Source of the DNA: Moniliella sp. 'wahieum' | Taxonomy: Eukaryota; Basidiomycota; Moniliellomycetes; Moniliellales; Moniliellaceae | Direction of reading: 5' to 3' | NCBI GenBank assembly: GCA_003971905.1 | Contig: RSEE01000032.1 | Span: 372,001 to 436,000, forward strand | DNA length: 64,000 bases | Program-made: the position numbers and the translations under genes | Shown here: positions 11,324 to 22,209 of the stretch, in pieces | Numbering within the stretch: position 1 is the first letter of the stretch | Layout of the letters: each line of letters opens with the position of its first letter | The notes under the pieces: generated by a model | Told to the model about the DNA's origin: nothing | Databases searched by the model: none | The model's input: the letters and a program-made list of their open reading frames with translations, nothing else

Positions 11324-13130
11324 TTTAGAGGATGGCGGGACGTTTGACAGAGTGCATCGCCACAGTTCCATCAAAGCTTGTGGTCCTTTGGCATGGACGC
11401 AACGCTTGCCGGACGCCTAGGTCAGCCAAAATCTCTTCGACCCACCCAGGACAGCATCATGCTTGATGGTGCTGAATGCCTCGGCGATAAAGCGGCCCAA
11501 GCCAGACTTGGTGACACCACGGCCCAAATAGGTTGACAGCCGTCTCGGCAACACGGAGCGAGACACGGGTCGACCAGGACTTGAGCAGCGCCACTTGGCC
11601 GGCAAGCCGCTGCGACTGCTGATCGTAGCTCATCTTGGTCATCTGGTACGTCACATTTTCCAGCCAGTTCTGTGCCGCATTCTGAAAGGCAGCCAGCCAG
11701 CTTGTACCGTACCACAGCTTGCGACGTCAACGGCCGGCCAAAAGCCTTGCGCTGCGAAGTCCAGAGAAGCATCTGCTCGCACAAGGCGCGAGCCGAGCGG
11801 ACGGTAACGCAGATCATGACCCAACTAAACAGCAAATCACGTACGTCAGCCAACTTTCTCAAACACAGTATGAAGCAGGGACGCGAATGGGGGAAAGAGG
11901 GAGGTAATGTGGCGACATACCGTTCGTGGTTGAAGTTGGAAAGGACTACAGGAACGCCAATCCCGTCCTCGCCGACGACCTACTGGGGTGGCACATGGAC
12001 ATCATTAAAGATGATGTATGCCGTCCCAGCCGAGGAGGAGTAAAGGGTCTTGATGGTCTTGGTCTCCACTTTGTCCGAGCGGGGGATGCAATCACACTGT
12101 ACCCGCATCCTCTCCATCCTCGTAAGCTTGACAAATGTGGTAAAGTAGTCTGCGAATGTACCGTTGGTGATCCACTAGACACGGATGCTGGTCAGCTCCA
12201 GGGTCGCTCACCTGCTCACAAGAGAGAAGAAAGATTGCTTACCTTTTTGGTACCCCGAACAATATACGAACCATCCGGCTGCTCGTAGCCGTGGTACGGA
12301 TTCCCATCACGTCGGATCCGGCGAAAGCCTCGGTCACTGCCAGACAGATAAATTTCGCCTGCAATCACAGGTTCCACCACTTCCTTTTTGAGCCAATCGG
12401 AGCCAAAGTTGATCAAGGGGGGAAGGCCATGACCATACCGCTTCCCAAACCATCGGCAAGCCACGCGTACCTGCAAATAAACGTTAGCCAGACATTCACC
12501 GCGTGTGGACCACAGTGGAGCTTACCCATTCGGAAGAACTCCTGGGTGATACCAATTCATGGAAATAGTCCATTTCCTCGGGCTTAATCCCAGCGAAGAG
12601 CTTGCGGCCTAGCAAGTGTTTTCCCGGACCAAGACGCATCGCATTGATTCCGAGTTCGCCATCTCGCGCATGAGTTCGGGCGGGGGCCGCTGCCGAGAGG
12701 GTCCGCTCCAGTGCGACGTCAACCAGGCGTTCCGTGACATAGCGCCTGAACTCGCGTTGGAGATGACGATGCGATTCGTTGAAGTAAGGCGAATAGAAGT
12801 CTTGCGCAAGCCAGCTGGGCTCCCCATACGGCACCTGAGACGGCTTTTCGCTCCAACGCTTGATCTCGGGTACTTCATCCTGGATGATGGCCACCTTGAT
12901 ACGCATGGCGGAGGGCTTGAAAAGCACATCCTGCCGGTGCAGACTGTAGAAGAGATCGGTACAGTCCTGGCCGGCCACTTCGTCAAAAACGACAGCTCCG
13001 CCAGGGTGGAAGTCGGCAAACTTGGTCACATCGTACACCTCGCTGTCGATGATGATCCAGCAGTCTTGTCAGGCTTGTTGTGCTTAGCCACCTCCTCGCG
13101 AGTAACCTGCTTGAGCTCCTTGGATGCCAT
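11324..13130 (-). CDS. Cytochrome b5 / acyl-CoA dehydrogenase fusion protein
   Basis: An N-terminal haem-binding cytochrome b5 domain is followed by a flavin acyl-CoA dehydrogenase, an architecture known in fungi and proposed to act in fatty acyl oxidation or desaturation; the substrate is unknown. The start is ATG 13130 (MASKELKQVTREEVAKHN). After a one-base shift near 13062 the b5 motifs follow: WIIIDSEVYDVTKFADFHPGG, with the first haem His in HPGG and a candidate second His in YSLHRQD. The dehydrogenase part shows an N-terminal helical domain (12830-12600), LAVSEAFAGSDVMGIRTTAT (FAD/substrate-binding signature, 12340-12270), GTKKWITNGTFADYF, then GLGRFIAEAFSTIKHDAVLG and a terminal GGSEEILADLGVRQAL (11490-11410). 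Interruptions at 12500-12540, 12220-12150 and 11820-11960 may include short introns. The stop at 11324 assumes the last frame; 11406 is possible. Confidence 0.82.
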
Positions 13131-14495
13131 GGCTGCGTAGAGGGATGGGACGAAGAAGCGGGGATGTCGTGGTGCGAAGGAAAAAGAGGGCAAGTGGGGG
13201 GGGCCGAGTAAGGATGGCGGCCGCGGGGAGGGTGGCTGAAGCAATCCCACTTCCCAACATTACCCGCGAGCCTTCGTGACTGAGGACATGTAGTGCGCTT
13301 CAAGCTTCAAGGGGACTAGTTTCACGTGCAGGGGCTTGACTGGCGGGCGCTGTGGCCTGGGGGGGCACGAGAGGGAGGAGCAGTGAAAGATGGATCTCCG
13401 GCGCCCCTGTGGTACGGATTAACCCCACGTTGAAGCTTACAGCTCCCTACCCGTGCCCCGCACCACTTGAGGCAACTAGGGCCATGGCCGTGCGTTTGGC
13501 TGACAGAGGACTGACCTTGTCTGGCATGGGGCAGTCAAGTGTTGCGGCCAAAGTTTTGGCAAATGGCCCCATTTAATTGGCTCACATTGCTGGGTTGCAT
13601 AGTTTGCTTTTAGATCTAAAGTGCCCCCGCGCCCGTGAGATATGCTGACGATGACCAAGGAATTAAGCGGGGGTGCGCGTCCTCCATTCATAGCTGCCGT
13701 GTCCAACGTTCACTTCACTACCCGTTGCACCGTTCGTTCAAGTATCCACTCGACTGCATGTGAGTACTAGGTTACTGAGCTTGAAGCTTGAGCACAGGAA
13801 TACTGAGCGCCGTAGGGTAAGTTTCTGGCGTTTCGCGTTGGTCGTAACCCTGTAAAACGTGTAACCTAGTAACGCGTAACGGTAACGCCTAATGATGAAT
13901 GTCGGTCTGCAACGCGTTAAGGCCAACACTGGTATGCTCAGGCTGCTCAGGTATAGGCTCAAGCCTTGAGCGCGACTGAGGCCTTGAGCCTGGCTGAAGC
14001 GGTGAAGCTCTGAAGATCTGAAGCTTGAAGCTAGAAAGTGGAATCATGCATCATGCATGTCATGTGTGATGCGCATGTGATGTTTTCTGACGTGTGACAT
14101 GTGATGCCCCCAACTCCGTGACGATCTCTTGGCTCGCCACCGTCTTCTTGCAATATTGGACCTCAATATTCAATCCTCCACCATTTCCGATCCTCGTTGC
14201 TCTTTGACCTCTTCCTAGGGTTTCCAGTTAGTTGATGGACATCCTGGTGGAACAGAAGCTTGCAAAGATGCTATCGATTCATCCTAGCTAGTGTATGTTG
14301 CCCGATGTGATGCCCGCACGAAGATCTGCTTGTGGCTTTAACGGTCTCCGGACAAAAAGCCAGGGGAGTGGCCAGGAGGCTCAGTGGCTCAAGAAATCAA
14401 GGCTCCATTCCGCTCACCTTATTCCGCTGGCCGCGCACGAGGACATGCTCCCAAAATCTTCTCCTGGCCCCTCTCCTCTACCAGTAACAACGACT
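13131..14495. other. Divergent intergenic region with simple repeated words
   Basis: Spacer between the divergent dehydrogenase and eIF3d genes, so it should contain both promoters. From about 13740 to 14100 it is built of short recurring words: GTAAC blocks (AACCTAGTAACGCGTAACG), GCTTGAAGCTTGA and CTTGAGC blocks, then ATCATGCATCATGCATGTCATG. The same kinds of words recur in other intergenic parts of the window (16605, 33470, 46280, 56255, 63780). No coding signal was recognised. Confidence 0.5.
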
Positions 14496-16360
14496 ATGGC
14501 GTCGTTCACCGTGCCCCCCTGCCCCCGACGGGCAATCTCTTTGGCCCACCAACGGAGGATATTGCCTCGGATGTTCCACAAGAGCTGAAGGGAATTCCCT
14601 TTGCTCCCTTTGCCATGTCCGACCCCGTCGGCCGCATCGCGGACTGGAACAACATCCTTGGCCAAGGCCAGGACGAACGCTCCCGCCGCCAGACCCAGCG
14701 CCCTGCTCCGGCCTCTACCTTGGCCAACTCTGTGACCGGAAACACCTTTGGATACACGCATGCTCAAGACGAAGCATCGTTCAGCGTAGTTAACAATGCT
14801 CAGCGCCCAGGCGACCGTTCCAAGGGATTCTCCACCCGGGGCACTGCACGTTCTAGTGCCCGTGGTGGCCGCGGCGGCACCAAGCTAGGCGGATCTGCCC
14901 CCGTGTACACTACCCGTGGCGGCACTGCCAACCGTGGCACCGCCCGTGGTGGCCGCGGTGGCCGTAGGGTGGTGGTGGCGGTGGTGGTCGCTGGCGCGAC
15001 TGGACCGGCCGCAGCGGACGCGCGAGTCGTCGGTTACCGTTCGCTCCGCCTGGAAACCAGTGGAGGAAATTGAGTTTAGCCGGTTGGGCAAGTTGCGCCT
15101 CGACGTGCGCCCGGGTGCGACCCTGAAGGAGTACGGTGTGCTTGCTGAATACAACCGCACTTACGATCGTACGGCTACGGCGCGGACGGCACAACCGCTC
15201 AAACCCGTCGACCGGACCAAGTTCCAGTTGACCACGGCGGAGGACGATGTGCTGCAACAAATCTCCCAGGCCGCCCCTATTTTCCCTCCGCTGGACGAGG
15301 ATGTGCCCATCTCGGCTGGCTCGGGCGTCATGGCTACAGCCGAAGGCCCCAAGCCGCATCGTTCTTTATCACCGATGCAATTTTGGCTCTGCTCATGTGT
15401 CTCCCCCGTTCCGTCTACCCCTGGGACTTGACTCTGACCGTTGAGGACGGCAATGTCTTCTTTGACAAACGGGATGGTGGAGCTCTGGATTACGTGACGG
15501 TTAACGAGAACGCTGCTGACCCTCCGCTGGAGCCGGCCGAGCTCAAAGACGAAAATGAGGCGAATGCTACGATTGCGGCTGCCACTGCCGCGGCAGCAGC
15601 TAAGAGCGACCGATCAACACCCCCTCCTCATTGGCTTTGAGGCAACGTATGTCTTGCACAACTTTGCTTTCTTGACCGTCAACGAAAAGAAATCAGTCAA
15701 ACTGCCTGATGGGGCATACCCCGCGCCTCAGTCAGTCGACGATGTGGACCCCCCGCGGCAGTGGGTTATCGCTACCGTCAATTCGACCTGACTTCGGAGG
15801 CAGAGGACCCGATTCAATTGGTGGTGCGGACAGAAGTGGACGCATATCTCCCCCAGCGGCAGGCAGCAAGAAACGCCAGCTCGTCAGCATCAAGACGCTC
15901 AACGAGTTTGACTCTAAGGCCCAGGGTGCCGGCGGGGCGCCCGACTGGCGCAGCCGGCTTGACAGTCAACGCGGTGCTGTGGTGGCGACAGAAATTAAGA
16001 ACAACGCGTTCAAGTTGGCCCGCTTTGCTGCTCAGGCTATCCTAGCGGACTCGGATGTGCTCAAGCTCGGGTACATTTCGCGTACTAATGCCAAAGAGGC
16101 TGGACGCCACGTCATCCTGGGGACTCAGACGTTCAAGCCGCGCGACCTAGCGACGCAAATGAACCTGTCGTTGGCGAACGGGTGGGGGATGTGCGAACAC
16201 TCGCCGATCTGGTGCGCAAGGAAGACGGCAAATACGTTTGGTCAAAAACCCGAACAAGCCTGTGGTCAACCTCTACAAGGTCCCCAACTCTTACCCTGAC
16301 GAAGAGGAGAGCGAGGAGGAGGAAGTGGAGGAGGAGGAGGACGAAGATGAGGACTACTAA
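14496..16360 (+). CDS. eIF3d: Translation initiation factor eIF3 subunit D
   Basis: eIF3d is the cap-interacting subunit of the eIF3 complex that recruits mRNA to the 40S ribosome. The chosen start, ATG 14496 (MASFTVPP), joins [13 protein letters not shown] after a shift at the C-run near 14515. Then come [38 protein letters not shown], an RGG-rich linker (14840-14980), [115 protein letters not shown] and [20 protein letters not shown], ending in the acidic tail [20 protein letters not shown] to DEDEDY and stop at 16360. The order matches eIF3d along its whole length with no clear intron. At least seven one-base frame changes are required (for example 14515, 14970, 15360, 15610, 15635, 15775, 16180), many at doubled letters. 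Confidence 0.9.
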
Positions 16361-16905
16361 AAGCAACGGTTTGTTGCGCCTGTTACATTGTACAACCCCC
16401 AGCCTGACCGTTACGGCCATAGAACATGCCATAGTGCACAGACGGCCGCCAAAGAGATGCTTGCAAAGAACACGCAGCCCTTGTCGCCAAGTTGTTGCGG
16501 GAGCAGCGGTACGGGCGAGACTACGTGCGCTCAACTATTTTGTAGGCAACACAAAGCCCGAAGCGGAATGCCTGATTCCGCCCATTCCCTTACTCAAGCG
16601 GGCTGATGCACTGATGCATGATGCATGATGACGTGATGACGAAAGGAGCCTGAGGCCTTTCTGATGTGTGAAGCTTGAAAGAGATGGAGCAGATTTGCCA
16701 CCACTGGATCTGTGCCACCACCACCACCACCTCATCTCCCTTTTGTGGGTCACCAGGCGCTTGCTGCCAGTCGACTCGCCTTAGTAGATACCGAAATGGC
16801 GTCTGTTGAGGTGAGATTTGGGAAAACCATGGACTGCTCTGCATCCTCTGTCCTTGTACTGACCAGGCATGGCCGCCGCGTTTTGCCCTTCGCAGCACCA
16901 ATCGC
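16361..16905. other. Spacer between eIF3d and TFIIB
   Basis: Contains the eIF3d 3' flank and TFIIB promoter. Around 16605-16640 lies TGATGCATGATGCATGATGA, one of the recurring intergenic words. No gene recognised. Confidence 0.4.
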
Positions 16906-18019
16906 ATGTCCGCAAGTAACGGCGGCGACAGGCGCCCCGGGCAACCCAGCGCTCGGGGAAAAGGCTAACAGCGGGGTGTCGATGCACAAGCCGTTTGCAG
17001 TGACCGCGTTTTGCTGCCGAACGAGGCGACCAGGAGAAGGAGGCGCAGTTCGCGCCTAACCTCAACGTTCATCTTATCTGCCCCGATGCCAGATCAACCC
17101 TCCTAACCTGGCCGAAGAATTTGATCGGTGACTTGTTTGTGCGGATTGCGGTATGGTCCTGGGCGATCGCATTGTCGACACTCGTTCCGAGTGGCGTACC
17201 TTTGCCACGAGGAGGGTGACGACCCGTCCCGTGTGGGTGAGGCAAGCAACCCGTTGCTGGACGGCCTGGTGGAAGGGTTGGATACGCGCATCGGCGCCCG
17301 GGATGGTAACACTGGTATCTCGCGGCAGCTGCAGCGCACAACTGCCCTGGGGCAAGGTGCCCAGAACCGCACCATCCTCGAGGCGATGGACGACATTCAG
17401 AGGAAATGCGACGCCATCCATCTTCCCAAGATGGTCAGTGACACTGCCAAACAGCTCTACCGCCGAACCGAGGAAGAGCGGGTTGCGGGGGTAAGAAGAC
17501 GAGGCCAAGGTGGCGGCAGCGATCTTCATCTCCTGCAAGATTTGCAAGGTTCCTCGTACTTTTCCCGAGATTTGCGCCATCACCAAGGTGTCCAAAAAGT
17601 TGATTGGTCAAGTATTCCGCGAGATGCAAACCTCGCTGGATCTCAACAATGGTGCTCAGGGCGAGTCGGTGGGACCCACAACGGCAGTGGAGTTGGTGGC
17701 GCGTTTCTGCTCTCGTCTGGGTCTGGAAGGGCCAGTGGTACGGTTGACAGAGGATGTGGTCGCACGGGTGCGAGAGTTGGGCACTCTCGCCGGCAAATCG
17801 CCCATCACCATTTCGGCTGCTTGCATTCTATTTGCAGTCACCCTTGCGCTCGCCAGCCCTCCTACAATCCGGGCCATCTCGGAGGCAGCCCAAGTATCAG
17901 ATTCGACGATCAAATCGTCGTACCGCGAACTGTTGCGGTTCAAGGATTCGATCCTCACGCCTGAGATCCGTGAGCGGTACAAGAAGCTCATTGTTATCTC
18001 GCGTCTGGACCAAGAGTGA
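16906..18019 (+). CDS. SUA7: General transcription factor TFIIB
   Basis: TFIIB bridges TBP-bound promoters and RNA polymerase II. The N-terminal zinc ribbon reads [12 protein letters not shown], then [11 protein letters not shown], then [20 protein letters not shown] followed by RTFA (17050-17215), but is broken by three one-base losses within about 50 bases, one of them inside a zinc-ligand codon. The B-linker and first cyclin fold follow ([52 protein letters not shown]), and the second cyclin fold is clean from about 17510 ([54 protein letters not shown]) to the stop at 18019 after [10 protein letters not shown]. The ATG at 16906 (MSASNGGD) is the best start; 16869 is an alternative. No intron is evident. 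It is transcribed in tandem with eIF3d, about 545 bases downstream. Confidence 0.92.
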
Positions 18020-18337
18020 AAATGGAAGATATTCCTTGTGTGTTCCGGCCTCGGTAACGTTGGCCGCTGACCGCAATCAGTTTCGGCCGGGGCATGTTGC
18101 ATGTATTACCCACACCATCTATACATATCAATGAATGTGGTTTTCGACTGCTCACTTTGAACGTAGCTAGCTCGGTCATGTGAAGACGGCATCGGGACGG
18201 TAAGATTGGTAAAGTCTTCTGAATCCGTGAGACGTCATCGCTTGATGGACAGGGTAGGGGCTGATGCTTACAGAAACACCGATACTCTGGGAGGGGAGGA
18301 GCCCTCTGGAGCAACTCAGGCCCGCAGTCGCCTATCC
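18020..18337. other. Convergent spacer between TFIIB and cyclophilin
   Basis: Both flanking genes end here; no gene or repeat is recognised. Confidence 0.35.
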
Positions 18338-19285
18338 TCATCTTGGAGGAGACTCGCGCATAACACTCCCCCCCCCCATGATGTTGGGAGTAGTCTGCAC
18401 GTAGGTATGAAGTGCACCAAACGCTGATAGGGCATTCCAAGATGAAATTTGGCCTATCGAACTGCGAGAGGCGTGATAAGGAAGCCATTGTCCAAACTTA
18501 AAGATCACCTTGAGCTGCTCGACGGCAGGGTCTTCAACATTGGTCTCCTCAGCCGCTTCAACGAGCTGGCCCGACTTGACAATCGTTACGTCCTCCTTCG
18601 GACGATCGCCATAGCCAGTGGGCACTATCTCAATATACGAAACGACATCCATGCCGTCAATCACACGGCCAAAAACGACGTGGCGTCCATTGTGAGCCAA
18701 GGGGTGGGCACGGTGCAAAGGAAAAACTAGGAGTACACGTTAGCCCGCGAGAAGAGGTGGAAAGGAGACAAGCGACGGCGACACATACCTGAGAGCCGTT
18801 GGTGTCACGGCCAGCGTTGGCCATCAACAAGACACCAGGCTTGTCATGGCGAAACTTGAAGTTTTCATCGGGAAAGCGGGCACCATAAATGGACTTTTCT
18901 CCGCGGCCATCGCCCGACATAAAGTCGCCGCCCTGGATCATGAAGCTGGGGATCACACGGTGGAACTTGGAACCTTGGTAACCAAAGCCATGTTGCCCCG
19001 TGCTGGGCTCCAGGAAATTGGTCACCGTCTGTGGGAAGTAGCAGTTAGTAAAGTTATACGCGGTTTGGAGAGTTGGGGGGGGCATATAGCACACCTTGGG
19101 CACATCATTGCCTTACAGGCCAACGACAAAATGCGGCCGATTGATTGCTCGTCGTGCTGCATGTCGAAGTAGACCTTGTCGGTGACCTCAGGCTCGGAGT
19201 CGGCAGAAACACGCCAAAGAGGCCAAGCAAGGCAGAAAGTGCCAAGAAGAGGATGACAAGGACGAAAAGACGTATGCGCACGGGC
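18338..19285 (-). CDS. Cyclophilin-type peptidyl-prolyl isomerase, ER/secretory type
   Basis: Cyclophilins isomerise X-Pro bonds during protein folding. Motifs in order: [16 protein letters not shown] (19175-19130), an intron with GT near 19095 and CAG near 19030, [11 protein letters not shown], then the catalytic block [19 protein letters not shown] (18990-18930; the Arg of FHRV is the catalytic residue), [33 protein letters not shown] (18855-18795), a second intron (about 18793-18730) and [20 protein letters not shown] (18690-18625). A strongly hydrophobic stretch [19 protein letters not shown] (19282-19225) precedes the domain and looks like a signal peptide, hence the secretory assignment. 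No ATG begins it: the first codon reads GTG, with a stop just upstream, so the start is either altered by an error or lies in an upstream exon. The tail after VEDPAVEQL is uncertain, so the true stop may precede 18338. Confidence 0.82.
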
Positions 19286-19993
19286 TAGTTGGTGGGAGGG
19301 GACAACAGGGAGATCTTGTAGGGAACAAACAGCCGGTTCCTCCAGCGATTCGGCTCCGAGGCCGCAAGTCTCACCTCAAGTGAAAGTATTAATTATCGGT
19401 GAACAAGTAGAATTGTGGTTATCTTGTTCGCCGGGGTGCGTCGAGTGCTGCCTGCACGCCTGTGAAGGGCCACTGCATGGCTGTCCAACTCATCGGGGTA
19501 CTGTGCTGATCTTCCACCAACTTCTCCTCTTCGCCTGCTCTTTGACTCTTCAGAGCTTCAGCGCTTATACCCCCACAACAGCTGTTTTCAAGAGACGATT
19601 ATGATGAGCAGGGTTGTCAGCCCGGGGGCCTAAAAGGAGGGTTGGAGGGCCTGCTCGGGTGCTGATGATCTTTTGATTCTGGCGCCGAAGGTCCTGTTGC
19701 TGGAGTTGTGGACCAGCCAGCCAACCAACGGATATGCCTTTTCAATCCGTTTTCCCCCCTTTGTCCAGCCAGCAGCGACCCAGCACCATCAGAGTCAGTC
19801 TTGAAGGGCTCCTTTATAATTTTACCCCGGGGAGAGACGGGGGCGGAAGTAAGGCAAAGGCGGAACTAGGCAAGACGCGTAGACAGGCCGAGCGGCACAG
19901 GCTGTGGGTGTCCAACTGCAAGTGGGCCCAACGGCACTCGACGTGTCGACCCGACACAGCCATTGCCCCTAGTTTTCCCATCCTGCTATCGCC
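19286..19993. promoter_or_regulatory. Divergent spacer between cyclophilin and RPT1
   Basis: About 700 bases with the two outward-facing promoters. It is moderately GC-rich, and no open frame with a domain was found. The last 200 bases hold the RPT1 5' leader. No clear proteasome-type PACE element was identified by eye. Confidence 0.35.
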
Positions 19994-21430
19994 ATGCCAC
20001 CAAAGGCCGACTGGGAGAAGTACGACAAGCCTGACCAGGACTCTACTGAGGACGATGGTCCCATTGTGCCTCTCGACGAAAGCGACATCCAGATCCTCAA
20101 GACCTACGGCCAGGGCCCCTATGCCCGTGCGCTCAAGGACATTGAGAAGGAGATCAACGACGTCCAGAAGCGCATCAACGACAAGATGGGTGTCAAGGAA
20201 TCTGATACTGGTCTTGCCCCTCGCAACCTCTGGGACTTGGCTGCCGACAAGAAGCGGCTGGAGGAGATGGGGCACCTGCAGGTTGCCCGCTGCACCAAGA
20301 TTATTCGTGGCACTCCCCCCGAGCCTGCAGCCGGAGGAGCCAGTGGTAGCAGCGGCGCCGGTGGTGCGGGAGGCGAGAGCCGTTTAAGCGATCTGATGAA
20401 CTCCATGTCGCCATTTGGACGTTCGCGCGGACCAACAGTGGATGAAGAGGACAAGTATGTGATTAATATCAAGCAGATTGCCAAGTTCGTCGTCTCTCTC
20501 AACAAGAATGTGGCACCGACGGACATTGAAGAGGGAATGCGTGTAGGTGTGGACCGCAACAAGTATCAGATCATGCAGCCACTCCCCCCCAAGATTGACC
20601 CTAGCGTCACCATGATGCAGGTGGAGGAGAAGCCCGATGTCACCTACTCGGACGTTGGCGGGTGCAAGGAGCAGATTGAGAAACTGCGCGAGGTGGTCGA
20701 GACGCCACTGCTAAACCCAGAGAAATTTGTTGACTTGGGCATTGACCCACCAAAAGGTGTGCTGCTATATGGGCCACCCGGGACAGGGAAGACACTATGC
20801 GCCAGAGCGGTGGCCAACAGGACTGACGCCACTTTCATCCGTGTCATTGGCTCGGAGCTGGTCCAAAAGTATGTGGGCGAAGGGGCAAGGATGGTGCGAG
20901 AGCTTTTCGAGATGGCTCGATCAAAGAAGGCATGCATCATCTTCTTTGACGAAGTTGATGCGATTGGTGGTGCTCGGTTTGATGATGGTGCTGGTGGGGA
21001 CAATGAGGTCCAGCGGACCATGCTGGAGCTCATCAACCAACTCGATGGGTTTGATTCGAGGGGAAACATCAAGGTTCTCATGGCCACAAACCGACCTGAC
21101 ACACTCGACCCGGCCCTGCTGCGCCCAGGACGGCTTGACCGTAAGGTTGAGTTTGGCCTGCCCGACAATGAGGGGAGGGCTCACATTCTGCGCATTCATG
21201 CCCGTAGTATGTCAGTCGAGCGCAACATCCGGTTTGAGCTAATTGCCCGTCTTTGCCCGACAACACCGGGGCGGAGCTTAGGTCGGTCGGTAGCAACAGA
21301 GGCCGGCATGTTTGCCATCCGCGCCCGCCGCAAGGTTGCTTCTGAGCGGGACTTCCTCGATGCGGTGGAGAAGGTGGTACGCCAAGGCTCAAAGTTCTCC
21401 TCCACCTCCTTGTACGCACAGTACAACTAA
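19994..21430 (+). CDS. RPT1: 26S proteasome regulatory ATPase Rpt1 (PSMC2)
   Basis: Rpt1 is one of six AAA+ ATPases in the base ring of the 19S regulatory particle that unfolds ubiquitinated substrates. The open frame of 478 codons starts with an acidic N-terminus, a coiled coil (residues about 35-60, [12 protein letters not shown]), a Gly/Ser linker (about 115-130), the OB fold, then the AAA domain: Walker A GPPGTGKT (about 260-267), Walker [12 protein letters not shown] (about 315-325) and arginine-finger region [10 protein letters not shown] (about 376-385). It ends SLYAQYN. The frame is uninterrupted, but at 21257-21292 it contains a one-base loss followed by a four-base TCGG duplication, which scrambles about ten residues of a very conserved segment yet restores the frame. 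No introns. It is slightly longer than most orthologues because of the linker. Confidence 0.95.
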   Translation: MPPKADWEKYDKPDQDSTEDDGPIVPLDESDIQILKTYGQGPYARALKDIEKEINDVQKRINDKMGVKESDTGLAPRNLWDLAADKKRLEEMGHLQVARCTKIIRGTPPEPAAGGASGSSGAGGAGGESRLSDLMNSMSPFGRSRGPTVDEEDKYVINIKQIAKFVVSLNKNVAPTDIEEGMRVGVDRNKYQIMQPLPPKIDPSVTMMQVEEKPDVTYSDVGGCKEQIEKLREVVETPLLNPEKFVDLGIDPPKGVLLYGPPGTGKTLCARAVANRTDATFIRVIGSELVQKYVGEGARMVRELFEMARSKKACIIFFDEVDAIGGARFDDGAGGDNEVQRTMLELINQLDGFDSRGNIKVLMATNRPDTLDPALLRPGRLDRKVEFGLPDNEGRAHILRIHARSMSVERNIRFELIARLCPTTPGRSLGRSVATEAGMFAIRARRKVASERDFLDAVEKVVRQGSKFSSTSLYAQYN

Positions 21431-21679
21431 GCTCCATCTTTCTCATTCCCTGCCCCCCGCCCACGCTCCCCTGTTCTTCCTGGTTCGTAGCTTCGTAAAG
21501 AGCTGCCAACTATCAGATGCCGCACGTAGCAAGGTGTAAGAAGCCGGCCAACTCGACAAGGGACGCAATGACGCCCCACACCAAAGAAATGGATAAGGCG
21601 ACGAAATACATGATGCCGTATTGCCCACGGGAAGGGAAGTAGTAGAAAGGAACCGTGAGGCATTAGGGGCAGTTTCGAC

Positions 21680-22209
21680 TTAATACAGATCGCCTTCGTC
21701 GCCATGTTCGGCAAAAGCGTGTGTCCGCTTGAGCACCGCTGCATCGGCTGCATGGCGGGCGTGGCGGGCCTCGGTCTCGGCGCGACGCATCTTTTCCAAA
21801 TCCTTGTCGGTAAACTGGCCTGGAGGGAAGGGTGCAGCAATCTGCGGAGGCACTTCATCTTCCCGTTCCAGGTCCACCTCACCCAGCAACACAACGTTTT
21901 CCCCGCGCACGAGGTAAACACCCAATGGGATTTCCCCGTACTGTTGGCCCACGTAGACACGCTCCACTGTGTCCTGAAGGATCAAGTTGGCTACCATACC
22001 CACGCACAGTTAGGATCACATCAAGAAAGAGAAAGAGGACGAGGGAAGATCTCACCAAATTGGTCGTATGAACGCAAGACACCGACGTACTTGCGGCCGT
22101 CGCGGAGGACGGCAATGACCTTCTTGTCCACAATCTCAGAGAGGGCGCCCGACGTGGTGAAGGCGATATTGGCGGCGAGCGCGCCGGCCGCATCGACAGC
22201 AGCATCCAT
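21680..22209 (-). CDS. LSM1: Sm-like protein LSM1
   Basis: LSM1 is the specific subunit of the cytoplasmic Lsm1-7 ring that binds deadenylated mRNA 3' ends and promotes decapping. Two exons (22056-22209 and 21680-21990) are separated by a 65-nt GT-AG intron and give an intact 154-residue protein. Sm motif 1 is ALSEIVDKKVIAVLRDGRKY followed by VGVLRSYDQF; Sm motif 2 follows the intron (NLILQDTVERVYV, then IPLGVYLVRGENVVLLGEVD). The C-terminal extension (DLEKMRRAETEARHAR) is typical of Lsm1. The start at 22209 (MDAAVDAAGALAANIAF) gives a short Ala-rich leader. This gene has no frame break, unlike most neighbours. Confidence 0.95.
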
